Assembly: GCA_029378245.1 (NCBI GenBank)
Contig: JARKIF010000007.1
Coordinates: 1-64,000 of the forward strand
Source of the DNA: Roridomyces roridus
Lineage: Eukaryota > Basidiomycota > Agaricomycetes > Agaricales > Mycenaceae
DNA length: 64,000 bases
Direction of reading: 5' to 3'
Each line of letters opens with the position of its first letter. The stretch's first letter is position 1. Position numbers and translations under genes: made by a program. Under the pieces are notes generated by a model. It saw nothing but the letters and a program-made list of their open reading frames with translations. It was not told the DNA's origin and did not search any database. Below, one piece after another: positions 32,075-43,650 of this stretch.

Positions 32075-35000
32075 CTAGAGCTCGTCGTACCCCCCAAAGC
32101 CAAGAATATCCTCATCCGTGACAGCTGCGGCTTGTGCACCATCATCCGGCGCATCCTCTCCCTCCTCATCAGATTCTTCCTCAGAAGACGCGTCGTCCGA
32201 CTCGTTGCCATTGCCATTTTCCACCTCCATCTCGTCTTCGTCTTCCTCTGGTTCATCCTCAGCAGCTGTGTCATCAAATTCTTGGAGGGGATCACTATCC
32301 TCCATCTCAACATCCTCTTCCTCTTCATCCGAGTCTGGCGCGGCACTCAACTCATGCAGCGGCCCAGCGGAGGCTCCTTTCTTTCCCGTACGATGACCGA
32401 CAGCGTCAGGTGAGTAACGCATGAACATGTCTCTATCGACAAATCTGACCAAAATCAGCAAGTAAAACCCCGAATGTAAAAAGACACACGAGTTGACATA
32501 GTACCAGGCCCAATCCTCGTCATTCTTCCCATCAAATCGGCGAGCAAAGGAATGGCCAGGCAACAGAGCAGCCGTTCTTCCGTAATGAAATGCCGGGATT
32601 AGATGGACGGCGCGCACAATTTCTGCCGGGTCCAAGAAACCGAATGCGCCACTTTCGGGATTGGTCGCATCCAGAAAGCCGATACGATGAGGTCGTTTGT
32701 ACCGCCATCCACCCGGGTTCTCCATGTCACGCCCGAACCATCGAACCCAGACAAACTCCATGCGGTGGATTTTCGACCCATTTTTGGAATTAGGGCCTCT
32801 GTGACGGACAGCAGCATGGAAGATGCTGATGATACGTCCGTACCAGAAGGGATGGGAGGTTGCCTCATCCTCGTCTTCATGTGCTAGCACCATGAAGTCA
32901 GGATGAGTGCGCGGATTGAGGGTGTCTTCATCGCGCCGCACGTCATATGTCGTGTGATTCACTCGGAGGACGCGGTGGGTATAAAGACGCTCCCCGATGA
33001 TGTGAACCTCATCCAGCTCGTCGTCCGTATATTCGACCTCGTCGCCATCATAGGGGACTTCAAGGAGGCGGCCGAGAAGGTGGGCCTTGAGTTTTGGCAG
33101 AAAATCCTATGTAAAGGTCAAACACTTTCGCAATATTGGACTTTGCTCACGTACCGTAGCGGCGACATCATCTGGAAACTCGTCGTCGATTTCATCCGTG
33201 CGGAGGAACGTCCGTTTTGATTCTGAGATGTGGTGGTGCTGGCCTGGAGGAGTGCGCGGCAACTCGTCCTCTTCGGCGTCTAGACTTTTGTGGGTGTGTT
33301 TCGTAGCCGGTGTCGTCTTTTCAGCAGTGTCTGTAGCAGGGGTATCTGCGGAATTCTTCTTTTCAATGGCAGCGTCGGCCATGCGCTGCTTGATCCCCAA
33401 AGCAAGTCGTCGTCGTCGTTCTGAGGCAGCGATCTGCCGCTCAAAACAACGCTTGTTCGTCTTGGCGTAGAGCCTCTTGGCCACCCGATGTGAGAGTTCA
33501 CCCTGCTAAAGGTTAGGACAAATCACGTAGATAGATTTGCAACACACAATTTGAGTCGAGTACGAGTCGGTTGTGCCAACCTCCACGATGGTGTCTGTGT
33601 AGTCACCCATAGCATGCCATTTGTAGGTGCCAAGGTTCCACGCTTTGCGAACCTTCTGCAGCTTTTGGGCAGGGACCGGCGGCGGGTTGTCCGGATTTGA
33701 TTTTGCGCTCTTCTTTGCCAATCGTCGTACTCGTCGAGCGGATTCGGTGGGGAGTTCGTACGTCACGTATGTGTTGCAAGTATTTCGACTGAATCGACGA
33801 GCTTGAGAGCCGAGATCAGTCGTAACAGCCCGGAAAGATTTGATAGTCGAGTCGCCGTGCATGCGGAGTTTGCTGTAAGCATGCCAAGTGGCGAAGATGT
33901 AGATGAGGGTGAGTACAATGGCGTTGTGAGGCTCAGGGAGAAGACCCTCGAACGCCGGGTATGCGCACTGTACTCGATATTATGTCGCCGTCAAACGAAG
34001 AGGAATAAATAACTTGCCTGAAGAATATCTTCAAAGTTGTGCGCCGCCATTTTCTTCATTTCCGAAACGTTCGTGTGAAATCGACGAATGGTGCTACGCC
34101 CAAAGGTTGGTATCTGCCGAAATCTGCAGTAATCCATCAAGATAAAGGAGGACTTGTGTGTGTACCAGAAACCTACCTTTGGTCTAATTCACCCACCAAG
34201 TGTTCGCCCTCCGCCTGCACGATACGAACCAGATGCACAAAAAGGGACTTCCAAGTTCCCAGCTCCACCTCGTGCAAAAGGTCCGGCACGAACATGGAGT
34301 AGAAATTGAAACCCCACTCGGCAAGCTTGGAGAATGCATTCTGCAAGACATGAGTCTTTATTGAAGAATGATTGAAGTACGCACAGTGGTGGGGACCCAG
34401 GAGAATGGTTTCAAGAGTGCTTCGATCGCCGATCCGGTAACTAGCCTACCCTTCTCAAAGATCCACCCGCGCACCCGTGCAATGATGGACCGGCGACGCG
34501 GCGTATCCTCGCGAATGTTGGCCCGCCGTTTCATGTCGTTCTTCGTGCCCATCTCCGATATTTGAGATTTTTCTATGAAGCATCGAGGGCATGGACAGCC
34601 GCCGAAGTACTTGATGGTGGCAAGAAGGACCCTGGAGGCGCATTAGACGCAACCTTAGTTCAAAGAAAGAAATTTACTTCTCAGGGTAATCCGCACCGTA
34701 CGTGAAAAGGCGGGGGAAGAAGAGGCGCTCGACGCCATCATAGCATTTGACGATGATGCCGTGAACGTACGCGTGAATAAATTCATCTGAGAGCAGGAGG
34801 TCCCACACCGCGTGCATGACTTCACGCTTGAGGTGAGCGAGGATATCAGCAGACGGCGGGAAACCAAATCTTGCACGGTAAATGTCTTTGAGCGAATCCG
34901 GCAGCTGAACATATTCAATGAATGAAGAAATGGAAGACATGGAGCATACCGATGGGAAATATGCCTGGTGCTGTCCAGCATTTGCCGATGGTTTTGCTCG

Positions 35001-36331
35001 GATGTACTTGGAGAGATTGCCGAAAAAAGTGTAAAGTGGCCAGAGAGCTGCGTTGCCGAAATTCGCGAGGTGCGTAGCATCTGACCAGAGCATGAATGCA
35101 GCAACGACACATTCAAGCCAAGGTTTGTCTGGTGGGGGTGGAGGTAGCTCTTGATGTGCTTTGAGCATGCGACGCGAGGTGTATACTTCGCCGTACATGA
35201 CCTCGTGTCCATCGGGGAGCGGGGGCATGCCATATTCGTCGATGGGTCCATCCACCTCTTCCACCTCTACGTCGGGGTCGTCGGGATTGTGCTTGGGGTC
35301 CCAGCGATATTGGAACGGCGTAAGGTGCATTTGCTCGAAACCCGGGCTCTGGAATGCCTCCGTCATGACGTCAAGAAGCGGGCGATATATGAGACCAGGA
35401 ATCTCAAACTCTACCGCGTCCGACTCGGGCACGCAGACACCCTTGGCCGGGAGCTTGACTGTGATCATGGCCGTCTTCCACTTGTTGGATGCCGATTCGT
35501 TATCCGGATCCAGGCCTTCAGCGTCGTCAAGCCGCTTGTTCTCCCGCGCCGCACTAAAGTCCTTCAGGTGGTTGACGTCGAAATCCTCGGCCAGGAAAAC
35601 GTCGGTAACCAACGCGTCGAGTTCCGCGATTGATTTGAGACTAGAACCGAGGTGGAACCAGATCATCAACCGCGCAACCGTTGCGCTAAGGAAGGGGTAC
35701 CATGGAGGAGTGTTGGGCTGGAAGAAGGGGACCTTCGGTGCAACCAGAAGCTCTGGTGACTTGCAAAGATCGTCGATGCTGATGGTCTCGTCGGGATCGC
35801 GAGTAGGGCGGTTAGGGAAAACTTTGTAAAGTCCATGACGATTTGGCTCCGTTTTCATCCACTTTGGCGGCGTCTCTGCCTCGTCGTTCTCAATCGGGGG
35901 AGGAGTGGGACAGGCCGGAGGGGAAACCGCACGTTCCACAACAGTCGGCGTCTCCGGAGGGTCGTCCCGGTAGCGAGCAGGCTTGCGGATACGACGACTG
36001 GGAAGCCCCTTGGGACGCAGAGGAAGAGGGCTCGGCGGGGAGACAATAGGCGTCGGAGGACGAATATCAATACTCTGTGAACGGTGTTACTAGTAGCTCG
36101 AGACGCGGAAAAGGAATTTGAATTAGAAAGAATACTTGCATTGTCCGCCATAGTCTGATTTGCGGTCTCGAGCGCGGCGGCAGCAGCGGCAGCAGCCTGA
36201 GCGTCAGCTGCGACAACGCTTTGTACTCCCTGAGTATGCTGCGCCGTAAGTATCTTGCATTTTTTGTAGTGCAAGGTCATGCCGCGACCACTGGAGATGC
36301 CCGTTTGTCGACAGTACGTGCATTGGGCCAT
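32075..36331 (-). CDS. Plavaka-type transposase
   Basis: Start ATG at 36331 gives MAQCTYCRQTGISSGRG, a C-x2-C ... H-x3-C zinc finger typical of this family, then an alanine-rich and a proline-rich linker. The conserved body includes SATVARLMIWFHLGSSLKSI, the strongly conserved LWSDATHLANFGNAALWPLY and NLSKYIRAKPSANAGQH, LKREVMHAVWDLLLSDEFIH, MGTKNDMKRRANIREDTPRR, FNFYSMFVPDLLHEVELGTW and FVDRDMFMRY, and a highly acidic C-terminus. About nine short introns join these blocks and the reading frame is preserved throughout, giving roughly 1100-1200 residues, a full-length size. The transposase would cut and rejoin element ends in the nucleus. I did not assign the catalytic acidic residues individually. 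Confidence 0.85.
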
Positions 36332-36713
36332 GAGAACAAGAATTTGAAATAAGACGAGTAGACCCCTGAGGGTCATGAACGAGGGATGTGGACTCGAGTC
36401 GAGTCGGAAAAGCACGCGTCGCGTCGTCAGCAGCTGGGAGAGGCGTCGGCAGATGCAAGGGCTTTGCAGGGATATAACAGGCTTGAAGGTGTATGCAAGG
36501 ACCTTGCAAGTTCAGTGAAAGGCTACGAATGCCTTTGAAAGCAGAGGTCGGGCTGGGAAGCCCTTGGAAGTGACTTGCAAAGCGCGTCAAAGGCCTGTCA
36601 AGACTTTGACCGGATCAAAAGTCCTTACTTGGGTATGACATTTTTGGTGATGTTTCATCTCAAGCGCATCGGTATACAAAAGCCATCGGCCAGCGTGCGA
36701 TTCGCATCCTGAA

Positions 36714-38803
36714 ATGCCACTCCCCCTCCTCGTCGCACTCGCCACCTATACCTCCCACGCCAGGGCTTCGCCACACATCTGGCCCTCACCCAAGCTTGAC
36801 GCCCTCGAATCCGCGCGATTCGACCAATTCGGATTCAACGCGGGTATCATGCCGGGTTTTATCCAGCCTTGCGACTCGTTCTTGTTTGCGGACGATACGG
36901 GGCGGTCAAATGCGGCAGATTGGATACGCACGGTGCGTTGGTTGTACAATATATAACAGGTGGTATTGACTCTGAATACACTAGGCATACCACGATATGG
37001 CTACGCACAGCACTACGGACGGTACAGGCGGTTTGGATGCTTCGATTCGGTTGGATGCGGAGATGGACCGCCCAGAGGTCTCTTTCTGCCTTTTCGATAA
37101 AATTGGACACTGAGAACGCATGTACCAGAACGCCGGCGACGGATTCAGGAACACGTTTATCATCGTTTCTGGGGTCACTAATCGTTATCTTGGGAGTACG
37201 TCCCGCCAATACGTTCTCTGTCGTCGAGTTGAAGATATCCAGTCGCCGACGCTCTTGCCCTTGCCGCCGTCGTCGCCATTGAGAACTGGTAGGCTCAATT
37301 TACTTCAGTCTACGGCTCTCATGACCTCGGAAGCGGAGGTCCGGAAATCGCGTACCGCGGCGGTCGAATCGATGCAATCGAGGCCAACACCCCAGGAGTG
37401 CCCGAGCCACAACAGGATCTCCGATCTCACATCGCGTCCTTTGCTCGACAAGGCTGCACACAGACGGAGATGATAAGTCTCGTAGCTTGCGGGCGCGTTT
37501 CATTGTCATGAAACTCCGACACATCTTTGATGAAATCGCAGACACTCGTTTGGAGGAGTCCAACACGACCCCTTCCCAAATATCGTCGACGAGCTGAATG
37601 ACCCAGAAAATACGGATGATATAGCGCATTTCGACACCACTTTTGTGCATTTCGACAATAATGTGTACGTGTTCCTTACTTTTCTGATCGTGTGCTCAAT
37701 CTCGCACGCAGGGCGACGGAATATATTTCTGGCACGACGCAGAACCCGTTGGTGGTGGGGTTTAACGACACGACCAATTCAGACAAGAGGATTTTTGGCA
37801 ACGATGGGAATGCCACCATGCGCTCGTATGTTAATGAACGAGTTTAAAGACTGCTCTTTCAACTTTCTCCAGATTCGCCGATTCTCCTTCTCTGTTTACA
37901 TCAACTTGTGCAGAACTCTTCGCCCGGATGATCGATACCGTCCCGAGCGGCGTTCAACTCACCGACGTGATCACTCCATTGCCTGTAAAACCTGACAACG
38001 TGGAACTGACGATGGTGAACGACACGATTCGACTGTCTGGCCAGGTCCGCGTAAGTGCCCAACTCGATTCATTGTTTAATGTTGACCTCACCTGTATCAT
38101 TAGCTTTGGAACACGGACCAAGCCTCTGCGGGTACAGTCGGCGTGCTGTGGGACGACCACCTCGGAGGGCAAGGAAACACCACCTTCGCATTTGCCGGCA
38201 CGGCTTCATCAATCGGGGGCAAGTACAACTCGGTGTGGTACGGTTTCAACGCAATCACCCCGTTCGGGTTTATCGGGCTCGACGCTGCAGCGGGGATTGA
38301 GCGTTTTCGGTTTGTGGTCAATGGCAAGTTGGAGGATCGAGAAGGAGTAGGGTTTGAGGTGCAGGATGCCTACATGTTTTCTCTGACTTCGTGTCTTTAT
38401 TCCCTTAATGGCGGGGAGGATCCGCTTAGATTGGATGTCGCGGTACGCAGTTTTTTCCCCTTCGAATTCACAAGGGAAGGGCTGTTCACCTTACTTCCTG
38501 CAGGTCCGCAACGACGTGAACCCCACCCGGATCTACGCCGAGAGCCTGGTCTTCGACGGTTTTGGCCGCCCCACCATCGCCGAAACAGACATCCCACGCC
38601 CCGACCAACCCGTGGCCATCAACGCAGCGTATTCGCTTTGGAGTTTAAATGCCAGTGCTATTGATTTGGGGGATGTTACTATCGGGGCGGAGATTGATGG
38701 GAAGAGGTATTCGACGGTGCAACGAAGGAGTGTGTTGTTGTTCCCGTCTTGTGATGGGGGGATTTCGGGTCCTACGCAGCCGGGGCAGGGGCTGGAGCTG
38801 TGA
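36714..38803 (+). CDS. Secreted fungal heme peroxidase (class II-like, extended C-terminus)
   Basis: MPLPLLVALATYTSHARASP is a likely signal peptide. The distal heme pocket reads WIRT|AYHDMATH across an intron, giving catalytic Arg and His, followed by TDGTGGLDASIRL and the N-AGDGFRNT and IADALALAAVVAIEN helices. The proximal ligand is in VACGHSFGGVQH. A long C-terminal beta-rich extension (WDDHLGGQGNTTFAF ... SVLLFPSC ... GQGLEL) is typical of a group of agaricomycete peroxidases related to AA2 enzymes. It should be secreted and oxidise small substrates with hydrogen peroxide; the substrate is unknown. Introns are about 40-60 bp. The one before the proximal His must use a GC donor (GC-AG) to keep the frame. 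The Plavaka right end lies only 65 bp upstream of the ATG, so transcription may depend on transposon sequence. Confidence 0.88.
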
Positions 38804-39529
38804 GTAAGGATGTTGCTGGCTGGGACTTTGCGAAACAATAACGGTACAAAGATATTTCCCGGGTCTACAAGCGTAAGACCGGAGCCTGATTCGAACAGAC
38901 TCAATTCGTGGAAAGGTTGAATCACCCATGCAACCTGTTGAACTCGCGTCGGAACTACTTCTCTTCTCAAAGAAATCTTGGTTGGCCAAGGCGTCAGTAA
39001 TGAACCGTGCAGATTTCAATTTGTTGCGCCTGCGACTGATTGGAACAACTTGAAGGTTGCATCGCTGCATACAAGTCGCGGTGTTGTCCTAGTCGAATCT
39101 ATGGAAGCGCAAGAGCAACCGGAGGTGAACGTTGAACACAAAGAGTGCGTATTCAACCGTGGGAGAAAGAATCCAGCCATTTGCCGTGCCGAGCGATCAA
39201 ACACTTTGTCAGACGGATCGTAAGTGGCTTGGCATCACTCTCTCTTGACTCTGCCCACCACAACAGGCCGCCATTTCAAATTTGGACGCTGGGAAGTGCC
39301 TCTGGATCTATGGTTGACGGATACCTTGACGGTGGTTCTTTTGTCGCTGCCGTTCGCGCTCTCGACGGCGTACTCCTTTTGCCCAGCTTCCTCCCTCAAA
39401 GCTCCGCCCTCACTCTCCCCGACGTTGGAGGCTGCACGCACCAGTCGGTTCTATCATGGTGACATTTCCTCGGACTGCCCTCAAAGATCCGATGTTCTTC
39501 TTCCGTCTCTGCTGTCTTTCTATCTCAAT
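38804..39529. other. Intergenic region
   Basis: No supported gene. A plus-strand frame (39224-40009) is open but shows no family resemblance, and its 3' part overlaps the start of the NACHT gene. Confidence 0.3.
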
Positions 39530-39679
39530 TTGGTCTCGATGCTGTCTTGCCTGTCAACCTCAAGCTGTGCTCCGCGCTGTTTTTGTCTCACTGCGATTCC
39601 CGGGGATGCACAGCAGTGTTACAGGGCAGTGTGGGTAGTTACACACGCTGCCTCTCTTCCTCTCTTCCACCACTCGCCA
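39530..39679 (+). promoter_or_regulatory. Conserved upstream segment of NACHT gene 1
   Basis: About 150 bp directly upstream of the start resemble 57930-58081 upstream of NACHT gene 2, including TTGCCTGTCAACCT, GCAGTGTGGG, TACACACGCTG and CTCTCTTCCACCACTCG. The duplication that made the paralogues therefore included the proximal promoter. Confidence 0.55.
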
Positions 39680-42311
39680 ATGCTCCGCCTCGATGGGGAC
39701 CGTCCCGTCCGCCTTCAGACCCAGGGACCCGGCAATGTTGTGCGCATCGAAGGAGAACGACCTGTTCAGTTCCAGAACAGCACCTTCAACAATTTCGCAG
39801 GAAACATGAATGTCTCCCATACGACCAAAGTCGGGGAAAGCGGTGCGTCAATGCCCAATAGCTCGGTTCTTAGGCCGCGCTCTAAATCGAATAAGGCCTC
39901 GACATTCTGCTCCGCGCCGTGTCTCTGGACGCAATGCATGAGTCCGCTGAGCGTCCTCCGGATCCCTCCTGCCATCCGGGCACGCGAACTGCGATCTTGG
40001 ATCAGTTAGACAAATGGTCCTTCGAGCAGCCCAGCAACAGCCCGATGCTCTGGCTCCACGGCTGTGCTGGTATCGGCAAGTCTGCGATCGCGCAACAGTT
40101 TGCCGCGAGCTGCCACCACCGCAGCCAACTGGGAGGTTCGTTCTTCTTCAAGCGGGGGAGCGCCGGCTGCGGGACTTGGAGGAACTTGGTCCCAACTCTG
40201 GCGTATCAACTCAATGTCTCGTTTCCCCAACTCGGCCCCTTGATACAGCACGCAGTCGAGACGGACAAGCTTGTCCTTGGCAAGGCAATGCGCCACCAGC
40301 TCGAGAAGCTCTTCATTCAGCCGTTCAGAGATGCACCCCCGCTGGCGTCTCGGCCCATCCTGGTCATTGATGGATTGGACGAGTGCGAAGATCGCAGCGC
40401 GCAAACTACCCTCATACATGCGCTTATCGACATCTTGCGCTCTGGGGATGCACCCCTGCATATCCTTATCTGCAGCCGCTCCGAGGCACATCTCCGCGAA
40501 GTCTTTGAGGCCCCAGAGAGTTTGGACGTCTGTCGGGGTCTTGAGATATGGGCAAATGCCGCTGCCTCTGCAGATATTCGGCGATATCTTACGGAGGAGT
40601 TCTCTCGAATCTATCACACGCACAACGCCCGGGGAACCGTGTTGGGAAAAAACTGGCCTGGAGAGGATACAATCGAGCACCTTGTCAAGAAGTCTTCCGG
40701 AACATTCATCTACGCATCCACCGTTCTTCGCTACGTCGACGACGAGTATTCCCATCCTGCGAAGCGGCTCAAGACGGTTTGCAACCTGGATCCCGCCAGT
40801 TTGACTGCTCTCGATGATTTGTACACTCAAATCCTGTCGGCCATCCCTAACAGGCCGACACTTCTTCGTCTCTTGCATATATGTGCAACCATGATAGGAA
40901 GGTGCGACCCCGAAGACGTTGACATTGTGTTGCAAATGCCACAAGGAACATCTCGCGCACTTTTACGAGGACTACACGCAGTGGTACAGGTGGCCCCTGT
41001 GGACATGATCAGGCCCCAGAAACCAATACAATTTCTACACGCTTCATTTGGCGACTTCTTGATGGACCCGCAGCGGTCATCATCCTTTTCTGTATCTGGT
41101 GAAGAATTACAGAAGACCCTGGTACATGAGATGGCTTGTGCACTTCTCTCATCGGCATCATTGGAGATTGAAACGTTCAGGTAAGTCATTCTCGACTTGG
41201 TGAACCCCAAAAACCTGATTTCTTCAAACTCAGGCTGTTCGCATCTGCTTTTCTGGCGTGCCTTCCGAGAATCCAACCATCGGCCGAATTGCTCCTCGTT
41301 TTTCGGAATGTTGATTTTCAACACAAGCTCTTTTCGAGTATCCGAGCTTGGGGAGAAGCTCAAACCATTATCACTTGGCTCAAAGTAAGATTTGATTTCC
41401 TTGCACTGACCATCGCCGCTGATTGCCATAGCGATTTTACCCTGCGTCACTCGACTTGATCAGAATTTGGGGCAAATTCTCTCGGCTCGCATCTGCATTT
41501 GAGTTGCCGCTTCTTCCGTACGGTTTTTACCGTAATTGGCACCTTCCCCCGCAGAGCACTGTGACCTCCTCTAATTATGATTATTCCAAGATATCCACCC
41601 GCCAGTATCTTCAACAAAGCGCGGATCTGCTTGACATCATCCGCATTTCCACTGTTCTACCCCCGGAAATATGTCATGCAACGCTGATGCATGATGTGTT
41701 GGACTTGCTTGCACTGAAATGGGATGCACTTCTGCCGCTTATAAAGATCACAGAACCTGTCAACTCAGTGGATCTCGAGGATATTCAAGATTTTCTCAGG
41801 GACCCTGACAAATGTGGTGACTTGTGGATGCCTCGCGACAAAATCCTGCGTTTTACGGCCCTCCAATGTATCCACCGCATGAAGGGTAATCTGCGAACAA
41901 AGAATTTCATCCACTTCAATGAGTGAGTACCCATTTGTTCCATTCAAAGAAATTGCTGTAACTGCTCTAGAAAATGGATCTCCATATTGTGTCACTGCGA
42001 GCCGGATGCCGAGGTATTAGATGCGCTCAAGGATCTCGACTTTACGCCGGTTTTCTCATCTCTCGAGCTGGACCCGGAGTACCACCGGAAAGGCCTTGTG
42101 GATCCCGCATGGTTTGCAGACATTTTAGAGTGGATTCAAGTGAGTTTTGCATTCCATTTGTCCAATCCCTCGTCATTTTTGGTCATAGAAAGCACATTCT
42201 CCACCGCCCCAACTCATCCGCTCATGGGGACGACAGAAGAGGATTGTCGAAGAATGCTACGCCCGCCTTGGAGGTCCTGATAATGAGGTTGATTCAGATT
42301 TTGAGTATTGA
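39680..42311 (+). CDS. NACHT-domain NLR-like protein 1
   Basis: Exon 1 (ATG at 39680) encodes about 55 residues, including FQNSTFNNFAGNMNVSH, and splices (GTGCGT ... AATAAG) to LDILLRAVSLDAMHESAERP. The NACHT module follows: Walker A GCAGIGKSAIAQ, FFFKRG, Walker B ILVIDGLDEC, then ILICSRSEAHLRE and a winged-helix-type region (SGTFIYASTVLRYVDDEYSH, LHASFGDFLMDPQRS). The C-terminal half, across four more introns, has ILALKWDALLPL-like helices, RDPDKCGDLWMPRDK and AHSPPPQLIRSWGRQ and ends at 42311. Fungal NACHT proteins of this kind are candidates for non-self recognition and programmed cell death. No effector domain is fused, and the short leader may serve as a signalling motif. The frame appears intact. 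Paralogues are at 58082-60736 and at the window edge. Confidence 0.88.
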
Positions 42312-43650
42312 TATAACTCCGTCTTACTTACCCATGAACGAGGAATTGCACGTAAGCGCAAATTTAAGAAGAGCGAGCCACGAGTCGAGGAAAGAAAAGC
42401 GCGCTTGCTGCTCGAATCACCCGTAGGTAATTTTAGGAAGTTGCCCGTTCAATTCGGGAACAGACCTGCCTGAGATTCACCTGCTGACAGAACGGTCGTT
42501 GAGGATTCAACATGTTTGTAACAACCTACTTGACTTGGGCCAAAGTTGTTGGCCATTGTTGGGCCATTTTGGTCGTGCCTCGGCGTGGGCAAACAGTTCA
42601 GCGTCCAGCTCCAGGCCAAGAGTCCGGGAGCTCAGATCGAACTCAACCACGGGGAAGTCAGCCATCTTTTGCTCTCCTTTATTATTGTTTACAAGAAATG
42701 CCACAGTCGGCAAGTTGAACTTGCCGATTCCATCACGGACAGCGAATCATATTACGATTCCTAACTTTATTAGGAATCGTTCTTTATGAATCTGTCTTCA
42801 TCAAACCATCCCCGATGCCCATTTGGAACTCGGAACATGATCCGAGCCAGATTGCCGTGCCTTACTTGCATCAAGAACTCGGCGATTTCCGTACATACCT
42901 TGAGTGAAGATCTCGATTATTTCGTTCGCGGGTCCACCGTGGGTCCGTGACTGGCATAGGAATAGAATGGGATGCAAAGAGGCGAGGACGGATCCGAAGT
43001 CCGACTTGCTTATTGACAGTTGATTGGCATTGACAGCGGTGCTCATGTTCGGACAGCGGGAACCCGAGGTATCTGCCGACTCTCTGCCTTCATGCTCTGG
43101 GTCTCAGATCCCTGTATGTACTATGTAGCGTGCAATCTCGCTCGGAGTCAACCACATAGACCCGGGAAATGGTGATTGAAATCAGCCGGTAAGCAGATGA
43201 AATGCCTCGGCGGCGATGTGTGTCAGCATCCCTTGCTTTCTCTGCCCACAACGCCGTCTCTTGCCATGGTCGTGCTCTTTCCGCCTCTCTTGAGTCTTGC
43301 TAATATGGCCGACACTCTTGGATTCTGGGGTACTTACTGGGATTCTGGTCCATCTGCGTGCCGGGCCCAATCTGCTCTCATGGTTACCGGCATGCGGTGC
43401 CGCCCAATCTTCGATAACACCCTCTTGCACCTCGTCTCGCCTGCCTCAGAGGCCTGCATCGGGGTCGGGTCTTTCTTGCCTACAGGCATTGCAGCTCCTG
43501 GTATGCCTGGTTACGACCGCTGTCGTCCGTTGTCGTTGTCTTGATACACGTATCTTTAGCATGCGGCGGCGCGCACGTCGAATGCCTTGATCTTTGTGTA
43601 TCTGACAATATAGAAGGTATGTGTGCCGTTCTTTCGCTCGTTGAAATTGT
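42312..43650. other. Region between NACHT gene 1 and the Helitron ORF
   Basis: No convincing gene. It may contain the 5' end or leader exons of the Helitron: an intron-like 3' end (TGACTGAATCTCACCCAG) sits inside the start of the long frame at about 43657-43674. A small hairpin with ATTCCTAA/TTAGGAAT arms lies near 42756-42777. Confidence 0.35.

Larger units (their letters stand above)
29481..36649. mobile_element. Probable Plavaka DNA transposon with a DUF6698 gene
   Basis: A transposase gene and a DUF6698 gene are enclosed by inverted termini: left CACCAAAAGTGGC, right (reverse complement) CACCAAAAATGTC. Both are flanked by the dinucleotide AT. Inside each end is a subterminal repeat with TTGACAGG, TTCCAAGGGCTTCCCAG and TTTCAA(A)GG words, in opposite orientation at 29500-29650 and 36440-36610. 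Plavaka elements belong near the CACTA superfamily, which has CAC-type ends and short target duplications, so the structure fits. The exact ends rest on only 11 of 13 matching bases and a 2-bp duplication, which is weak alone. The left boundary also coincides with the end of the duplicated segment 29112-29480. Confidence 0.7.

Noticed and set aside
32118..32424. Serine- or histidine-rich plus-strand frames near 32.1-32.4 kb
   Set aside because: They are the reverse strand of the acidic C-terminus of the Plavaka transposase.
29479..36651. A longer target duplication for the Plavaka element
   Set aside because: Only the dinucleotide AT is repeated on both sides; CAT and ATG next to the ends are inverted, not direct, so no longer duplication is claimed.
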